A stretch of DNA of 25,045 nt, from the IMG/VR virus record IMGVR_UViG_3300010354_000595, positions 1-25,045 of that record; one strand, 5' to 3'. The notes below the pieces were generated by a model. That model was not told the origin of the DNA, searched no databases, and worked only from the letters and a program-made list of their open reading frames with translations. This document shows, one piece after another, positions 21,710 to 25,045 of the stretch; position 1 is the stretch's first letter; each line of letters starts with the position of its first letter. Both the position numbers and the translations under genes were made by a program. The stretch is from a virus.

Positions 21710-22287
21710 ACTTTCTCCAATCGATAAACTACACCATCAATCATAATCATCTCAGCAACACCCAGTTTCTGTTGAGGAAAAATTTCCACAAAATTTTCAG
21801 GAAGTTCCTGATCTAGTGGTAAAGTGGCAGTTCCAGTTTTTTCTAAACGTTTTTGCTTCTTCTTTTCTTCTTTTGCTAAACGTCGTGATTCTGCCTGATT
21901 TTTGATAAATTTTAGATAAGGACCTGCAATTTTATCATAATGATCCCATCCACCATTAGCGACATCATCAACGAACATCTCGGAGAGATTATCAACTACA
22001 TTTTGACTAAACTGCTTCCCTCTCTCATTATACTTAGAGTCGCTACTAAAAACTTTAGCAAAGTAATCAACATATTCTTGACTAATAACTCTACCCATGC
22101 GCTTTCTTGCATCTTCTACACATGCAAATCCAGTCTCTAGAGTAAATTGAACATTACGAATTCTTTTGCTTTCAGATTTACCAACTCTTTTCAAGTGTGC
22201 TTCATATATTTGAACATATGATTGATTCATATACCGTTGGAGTTCTGGAAATAACTCATACATTTCACGGGTGTACTTAGCAGTCAT
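21706..22287 (-). CDS. Phage protein of unknown function (193 aa)
   Basis: A 193-aa protein. The first 130 residues look helical and mixed (MTAKYTREMYELFPELQRYM...), followed by a very basic helix near 135-150 (RRLAKEEKKKQKRLEK) that could touch nucleic acid, then a short C-terminal beta part (VAEMIMIDGVVYRLEKV). No family is recognised. It is the first gene after a near-consensus sigma70 promoter (22311-22339) placed immediately behind tRNA-Ala, so it is probably an early gene and leads the small-gene run to talC. Confidence 0.75.
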   Translation of the reverse strand: MTAKYTREMYELFPELQRYMNQSYVQIYEAHLKRVGKSESKRIRNVQFTLETGFACVEDARKRMGRVISQEYVDYFAKVFSSDSKYNERGKQFSQNVVDNLSEMFVDDVANGGWDHYDKIAGPYLKFIKNQAESRRLAKEEKKKQKRLEKTGTATLPLDQELPENFVEIFPQQKLGVAEMIMIDGVVYRLEKV

Positions 22288-22310
22288 GATGAATGATAGA
22301 TTCTGAATTT

Positions 22311-22339
22311 AGTATAGGATGATTATGGGTTGCTGTCAA
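22311..22339 (-). promoter_or_regulatory. Strong sigma70-type promoter with palindromic -35 region
   Basis: TTGACA (22334-22339), 17 nt, TATACT (22311-22316) on the minus strand: 11 of 12 consensus bases. The -35 box lies inside the 16-nt palindrome GGGTTGACAGCAACCC (22327-22342), which could be an operator or a hairpin ending the tRNA transcript. It points to the 193-aa gene 24 nt downstream of the -10 box. Confidence 0.7.
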
Positions 22340-22344
22340 CCCTA

Positions 22345-22417
22345 TGGAGAATAGGAGACTCGAACTCCTGACAGCCTGCTTGCAAAGCAGGTGCTCTACC
22401 AACTGAGCTAATTCCCC
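22345..22417 (-). tRNA. tRNA-Ala(TGC)
   Basis: A full cloverleaf is readable on the minus strand: acceptor GGGGAAT/ATTCTCC, D-arm GCTC...GAGC, anticodon stem CCTGC/GCAGG with loop TTTGCAA, T-arm AGGAG-TTCGAGT-CTCCT, discriminator A. The anticodon TGC (22382-22384 on the plus strand as GCA) reads GCN codons. The 3' CCA is not encoded. Confidence 0.95.
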
Positions 22418-22495
22418 GAGGTGGAGATGATCGTAACCATCCCCGACGCAATCACGGCATTTCGGTTTATCTTTCCGACGCAAATGATTGCGGAG

Positions 22496-22567
22496 AGCCC
22501 CCGATCTGATTTGAACAGACGACCAGCGGTTTACAAAACCGCTGCTCTACCACTGAGCTACAAGGGC
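22496..22567 (-). tRNA. tRNA-Thr(TGT)
   Basis: Acceptor GCCCTTG/CGGGGGC (with G-T pairs), D-arm GCTC...GAGC, anticodon stem GCGGT/ACCGC with loop TTTGTAA, T-arm GTCTG-TTCAAAT-CAGAT, discriminator T. Anticodon TGT reads ACA best. It stands only 3 nt after tRNA-Gly, and 78 nt before tRNA-Ala. Confidence 0.95.
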
Positions 22568-22570
22568 TGG

Positions 22571-22641
22571 AGCGGGAAACGGGGATCGAACCCGTGATTT
22601 CAACTTGGAAGGATGACGTGTTACCGCTACACCATTCCCGC
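22571..22641 (-). tRNA. tRNA-Gly(TCC)
   Basis: Acceptor GCGGGAA/TTCCCGC, D-arm GTGTA...ACAC, anticodon loop CTTCCAA with anticodon TCC, T-arm ACGGG-TTCGATC-CCCGT, discriminator T. It reads GGA best. Its first 15 nt are also the 3' end of the 55-aa gene. Confidence 0.95.
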
Positions 22642-22794
22642 ATTATGAATGTAAGTAGGAGGATGAAAATTGCAATACTCGTTGAATGTAATCTTCATCT
22701 CTTTGTGAGTAAGATTAGCATATTCTGCTGCTTTTGGCAAGTTCCATTTTGCTTCGAACAGCATTTCCATTGCTTTACGAGTATTTGGACGCAT
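22627..22794 (-). CDS. Small conserved protein ending inside tRNA-Gly (55 aa)
   Basis: From ATG 22794, with a strong ribosome binding site GAGGAG 5 nt upstream, the frame encodes MRPNTRKAMEMLFEAKWNLP, KAAEYANLTHKEMKITFNEY, then CNFHPPTY. It is helical, basic at the start, and the pattern K-A-A-E-Y-A-N-L-T...F-x-x-Y-C resembles small DNA-binding (helix-turn-helix-like) folds, which is inference. The last codons (NAGMV and TAG) use the first 15 nt of tRNA-Gly, so ribosomes and tRNA processing would compete for the same transcript. Confidence 0.75.
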   Translation of the reverse strand: MRPNTRKAMEMLFEAKWNLPKAAEYANLTHKEMKITFNEYCNFHPPTYIHNAGMV

Positions 22795-22912
22795 TCAATC
22801 TCCTCAATTGCATTTTAGTACGTTTTTTGATCTGGCGAAGACGAGCAGTTGCCGCCTTGGACTTATGATTTCGCCCCATGCGGCGGGGTGATTCGTGGTT
22901 TTTTAGGCGCAT
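22775..22912 (-). CDS. Very basic small peptide, probably nucleic-acid binding (45 aa)
   Basis: From ATG 22912 (GGAG 7 nt upstream) the frame encodes 45 residues, of which about 17 are Arg or Lys and only one is acidic: M-G-R-N-H-K-S-K-A-A-T-A-R-L-R-Q-I-K-K-R-T-K. An internal ATG at 22879 would give 34 residues but has no ribosome binding site. Such composition suggests binding to RNA, DNA or ribosomes; function unknown. It is the first gene after the promoter at 22935-22963 and overlaps the next gene by 20 nt. Confidence 0.7.
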   Translation of the reverse strand: MRLKNHESPRRMGRNHKSKAATARLRQIKKRTKMQLRRLNASKYS

Positions 22913-22934
22913 GACCCGTCTCCGTTACCCCAGT

Positions 22935-22963
22935 ATCATAGCATATTTATGCTTGGTTGGCAA
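22935..22963 (-). promoter_or_regulatory. Strong sigma70-type promoter ahead of the tRNA operon
   Basis: TTGCCA (22958-22963), 17 nt, TATGAT (22935-22940) on the minus strand. It would transcribe the 45-aa gene, the 55-aa gene and the three tRNAs. The spacer also contains a late-type box, so the site could serve both early and late. Confidence 0.65.
22944..22951 (-). promoter_or_regulatory. Late-type promoter box, CATAAATA
   Basis: CATAAATA on the minus strand, 31 nt before the 45-aa gene. It lies in the spacer of the sigma70-type promoter, giving a possible early/late double promoter for the tRNA operon. Confidence 0.45.
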
Positions 22964-23162
22964 GGAACTCTTTTTTGAATTCTTCCACCTGACTCATGAC
23001 ATCATCTGGAACTGGTGCTGCCCGTTCAAGAACTGGCACACACATAAAGTATTGACCGTCAGAACTACGGATTTTCCAGATCATACGTTCTCTGTGGCAG
23101 AGATCAATAATGAACTCTAGATTAGCTCCAAATTCTTCTTCAGAAATCTCAATTTGTGTCAT
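22947..23162 (-). CDS. Small protein resembling Phd/YefM-type antitoxins (71 aa)
   Basis: A 71-aa protein. The N-terminal part I-E-I-S-E-E-E-F-G-A-N-L-E-F-I-I-D-L, then M-I-W-K-I-R-S-S-D-G-Q-Y-F-M-C-V-P follows the order of the Phd/YefM antitoxin fold ('isvsEfranl...iitr.Gkp.avlvp'). The resemblance is by pattern only. No toxin gene is adjacent: the upstream gene is a small protein of different character. It could be an orphan antitoxin that neutralises a host toxin, or an unrelated fold. It is coupled by ATGA to the gene upstream. The tRNA-operon promoter begins in its last codons. Confidence 0.7.
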   Translation of the reverse strand: MTQIEISEEEFGANLEFIIDLCHRERMIWKIRSSDGQYFMCVPVLERAAPVPDDVMSQVEEFKKEFLANQA

Positions 23163-23371
23163 ACTCTTACTGTATACATTTCATCAGGAACAGTTTTGGC
23201 AATGGTCTGCCAAGTATCAGTAAACCCTTCATATCCTTCGGCATCCCACCTAAAAGATACCTCCCGATAATCCCCCTGATCGGAATAAATTTCAACTTTG
23301 CGCTCGGCAACGTTGATGACGACATGATCTAGGTAAACTTCTTCCATAAGCAGGGTGCGGTACAAAGTCAT
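23159..23371 (-). CDS. Small phage protein, unknown function (70 aa)
   Basis: From ATG 23371 (AGGG 7 nt upstream) it encodes 70 residues: a Leu-rich start, then a beta-rich part (YLDHVVINVAERKVEIYSD, GDYREVSFRWD) with an acidic middle and a C-terminal helix-strand (TWQTIAKTVPDEMYTVRV). Not recognised. The start is uncertain: the promoter -10 box covers this ATG, so a transcript from it would begin at about 23363 and translation would start at ATG 23347 (62 residues). Readthrough from the gene upstream could use 23371. The end overlaps the antitoxin-like gene as ATGA. Confidence 0.7.
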   Translation of the reverse strand: MTLYRTLLMEEVYLDHVVINVAERKVEIYSDQGDYREVSFRWDAEGYEGFTDTWQTIAKTVPDEMYTVRV

Positions 23372-23398
23372 TGTAGCACCCTGAGCAAGCGATGTCAA
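23370..23398 (-). promoter_or_regulatory. Strong sigma70-type promoter after the baseplate-like gene
   Basis: TTGACA (23393-23398), 17 nt, TACAAT (23370-23375) on the minus strand: 11 of 12 consensus bases. It stands 4 nt behind the stop of the large virion gene and overlaps the ATG at 23371. It shares CCCCTTGACA with the promoter at 2241-2270. Confidence 0.7.
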
Positions 23399-23402
23399 GG
23401 GG

Positions 23403-25045
23403 TCAGTTCAAACTGATAGTTTTACCAGTGATAACTACAGCGGCAGCTGCTTTTAGTGTCATCGCTGCCCCAGCACTAATATCAACAGCTCCAGCAGCTG
23501 CTTCCATCTTGATTGCTCCTACAGCAACTCCAACTTGGAACATTCCCTTTACAATTGTAAAACTACATCCAAGATCAGCAAAAGTAAAGATGCCAGGACC
23601 CTTTGTGTTAGTGACAGTATATTTTGGAATAACTCCATCTCCAGATAGAGCAGGAAGTAGAACGGTATCAATGGGACCAAAACAAGTTGTTGTAATACCA
23701 CTCTTGATGGTTGCTTTAGTTGGTGGTGAGTTTACCAAATGCAATTGACTAATCGCGGTGGTCGAAATGGTATTGCTTGCAGTAAGTACAATATCACCAC
23801 CACGAATATTGACAGATGGAGAGTCAATAGCAAGTGTTCCTGTAGGAGCACCCAAGTTTGTACTCATACTATTGAGGTTCAACTCTGTAGCATTGACTTT
23901 TAGTGTTGCACCAGATGTGCTAACATCACAATCAGAACCAAATACAATAGAGTGCTTTTGTGCCTTACCAGCGCCACCAGCTCCTTTTTCCCCTGGTTCA
24001 ACTTGCGGAGCACCAACTGCGTTGATAAACAATCCACCTCCAACTTCAAGATGGAAGTTGCCAGTGACTTTGAGACGATAATCTCCATGTACAGTATGGA
24101 TTTCATCTCCCTTTACTTGATAGCAAAGATCTTTAGTAACATCAACTGTATATGCTCCAGGATAACTTACATGGTCTCCAACTACAGGTGCAGTTGCACC
24201 TTTTGCTGCTTTATCTGCCGCTGCTTGTATTTTCTTAGGATCAGTAATTCCTTTTGCTGCAGCATCCTTTTTAGCTGCTGCTTTTGCTGCTTCGGCAGCA
24301 TTTTGATTTACTGAGGTAGTCACTGCACCAGATGCTGATCTGGTCTGTGTCATTTGATTTCCTGGTGTTCCGTAATGGACTTCCCATCCACCATCCATCC
24401 AGGTCTTAGCACTGGTCAGATATGGGCTCGCATTCGCATAGATGCTACTAACCAAGTCAATAGCAGCATTTCCAGTTCCAGAATCACTACAAGCAGGAGC
24501 ACCTAGTTTTTTAGCAATGCTTGCCCCATCATCATCGTCAACACAATAAGTTGACCCTAGAATAGGAACAAATGCTTTATTTTTTGAATTTTGCCTACTT
24601 CGTCCACATCCCAAATCAAATAAATTTAGGAGCATGATGATAATGTTTAGAAAATCATCGAGAGTGAGTTTTCTTAGATCTAATTTTTCATTCAGAACTT
24701 TTTTACCACTCTTCCACGTATTGATAATTGCAATAGCAGCACCTGCTAAAGCAAGAATCGCCTCTACTGCATTGATGATTGATTTCATTTTGCACATGAG
24801 GTTCCCAAAAGAGGACTTCAATTTATCTGCAAGTTCGTCTAGCATCTGAGTTGCCAGAGAAGCAGCTTCCATTGCTTTTCCAAGTGCAGCCTCAATCAAT
24901 GATTCCAGTGCTTTGATGGGATTCAGTGCAAACTGAACAATACTATTGTCTAGGATACAAAGTTGCTTGAGAATTAGTTCAATTGCTGTCTTGATAAGAA
25001 CCATAGTGGCAGCACTGATGCCAGTAAATGATGCAATCAGTCCAA
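23403..25045 (-). CDS. Baseplate/tail-spike-like virion protein, C-terminal part (gp5-like, partial)
   Basis: The 5' end lies outside the window: the frame stays open upstream of ATG 25004 (GLIASFTGISAAT) with no ribosome binding site there. From that ATG on, the first 130 residues are hydrophobic and helical (LAGAAIAIINT, FLNIIIMLLNLF). An Ala/Lys-rich linker follows (about 235-270). The C-terminal region from about 275 (YTVDVTKDLCYQVKGDEIHTVHGDYRLKV... in short beta-strand repeats, ending AAAGAVDISAGAAMTLKAAAAVVITGKTISLN) resembles the trimeric beta-helix needle of gp5/VgrG spikes. I infer a baseplate hub or spike. No lysozyme motif is seen in the visible part, so 'gp5' is only a likely label. 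Confidence 0.65.
   Translation of the reverse strand, partial: GLIASFTGISAATMVLIKTAIELILKQLCILDNSIVQFALNPIKALESLIEAALGKAMEAASLATQMLDELADKLKSSFGNLMCKMKSIINAVEAILALAGAAIAIINTWKSGKKVLNEKLDLRKLTLDDFLNIIIMLLNLFDLGCGRSRQNSKNKAFVPILGSTYCVDDDDGASIAKKLGAPACSDSGTGNAAIDLVSSIYANASPYLTSAKTWMDGGWEVHYGTPGNQMTQTRSASGAVTTSVNQNAAEAAKAAAKKDAAAKGITDPKKIQAAADKAAKGATAPVVGDHVSYPGAYTVDVTKDLCYQVKGDEIHTVHGDYRLKVTGNFHLEVGGGLFINAVGAPQVEPGEKGAGGAGKAQKHSIVFGSDCDVSTSGATLKVNATELNLNSMSTNLGAPTGTLAIDSPSVNIRGGDIVLTASNTISTTAISQLHLVNSPPTKATIKSGITTTCFGPIDTVLLPALSGDGVIPKYTVTNTKGPGIFTFADLGCSFTIVKGMFQVGVAVGAIKMEAAAGAVDISAGAAMTLKAAAAVVITGKTISLN

Noticed and set aside
22277-22483. A 68-codon minus-strand frame through tRNA-Ala containing CRDCVGDGY, a CxxCxGxG pattern as in DnaJ zinc fingers
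   Set aside because: It begins with TTG without a ribosome site and most of it is a translation of the tRNA gene itself (ELAQLVEHLLCKQAVR is the common tRNA shadow). The single CxxCxGxG is likely chance.
1-25045. CRISPR array, insertion sequence, integrase or attachment site
   Set aside because: No regularly spaced repeats, transposase or recombinase motifs, or terminal repeats were seen; the tRNAs are intact with no duplicated 3' ends.

Overview
The window looks like part of the genome of a T4-like marine cyanophage (a myovirus infecting Synechococcus or Prochlorococcus). The evidence is a dense, almost entirely minus-strand gene layout with many 4-nt ATGA stop/start overlaps, a series of tail-fibre and virion genes, three phage-type tRNA genes, T4-type late promoters (NATAAATA) in front of structural genes, and the cyanophage metabolic gene talC (transaldolase). 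No reliable plus-strand gene was found. No gene-free stretch exceeds 300 bases.

Read in the direction of transcription (from the right edge leftwards), the window starts with the C-terminal part of a large baseplate/spike-like protein (25045-23403, 5' end outside the window). A strong sigma70-type promoter follows, then two coupled small genes, the second resembling a Phd/YefM antitoxin. A second strong promoter (22935-22963) leads into a 45-aa very basic peptide gene, a 55-aa gene that ends inside tRNA-Gly, and the tRNAs Gly(TCC), Thr(TGT) and Ala(TGC). A near-consensus promoter with its -35 box inside a 16-nt palindrome then begins a run of small phage genes (22287-20388), including two 57-aa genes that are easy to miss. 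This run ends with talC and a shortened flavin-dependent tryptophan-halogenase-like gene, which overlap by 4 nt.

The centre (18624-5158) is the late structural block. It holds three large virion proteins (439, 488 and 1256 aa), then five consecutive fibre proteins (143, 307, 389, 356 and 499 aa) that share an N-terminal 'AQRP..G..RYNT..G..E...W' module but end in different domains, including a fibrinogen-like domain and a glycine-rich adhesin domain. Two conserved proteins of unknown function follow, one of them coiled-coil. Late promoters precede the 439-, 1256-, 143- and 499-aa genes at similar distances of 22-27 nt from the start codons.

The left part (5161-2470) holds four consecutive genes with 2-oxoglutarate/Fe(II)-oxygenase-type metal motifs (three HxH...H...R, one HxD...H...R). 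The last 2.4 kb is a tightly coupled set of small genes of unknown function: two Cys-rich, probably zinc-binding peptides in overlapping frames, a divergent paralogous pair, and one clear and one possible exported protein.

The observations most worth a second look are the modular fibre series, the halogenase-talC pair, the four-oxygenase cluster, two long perfect inverted repeats inside coding sequence, and a perfect sigma70 consensus inside an oxygenase gene.
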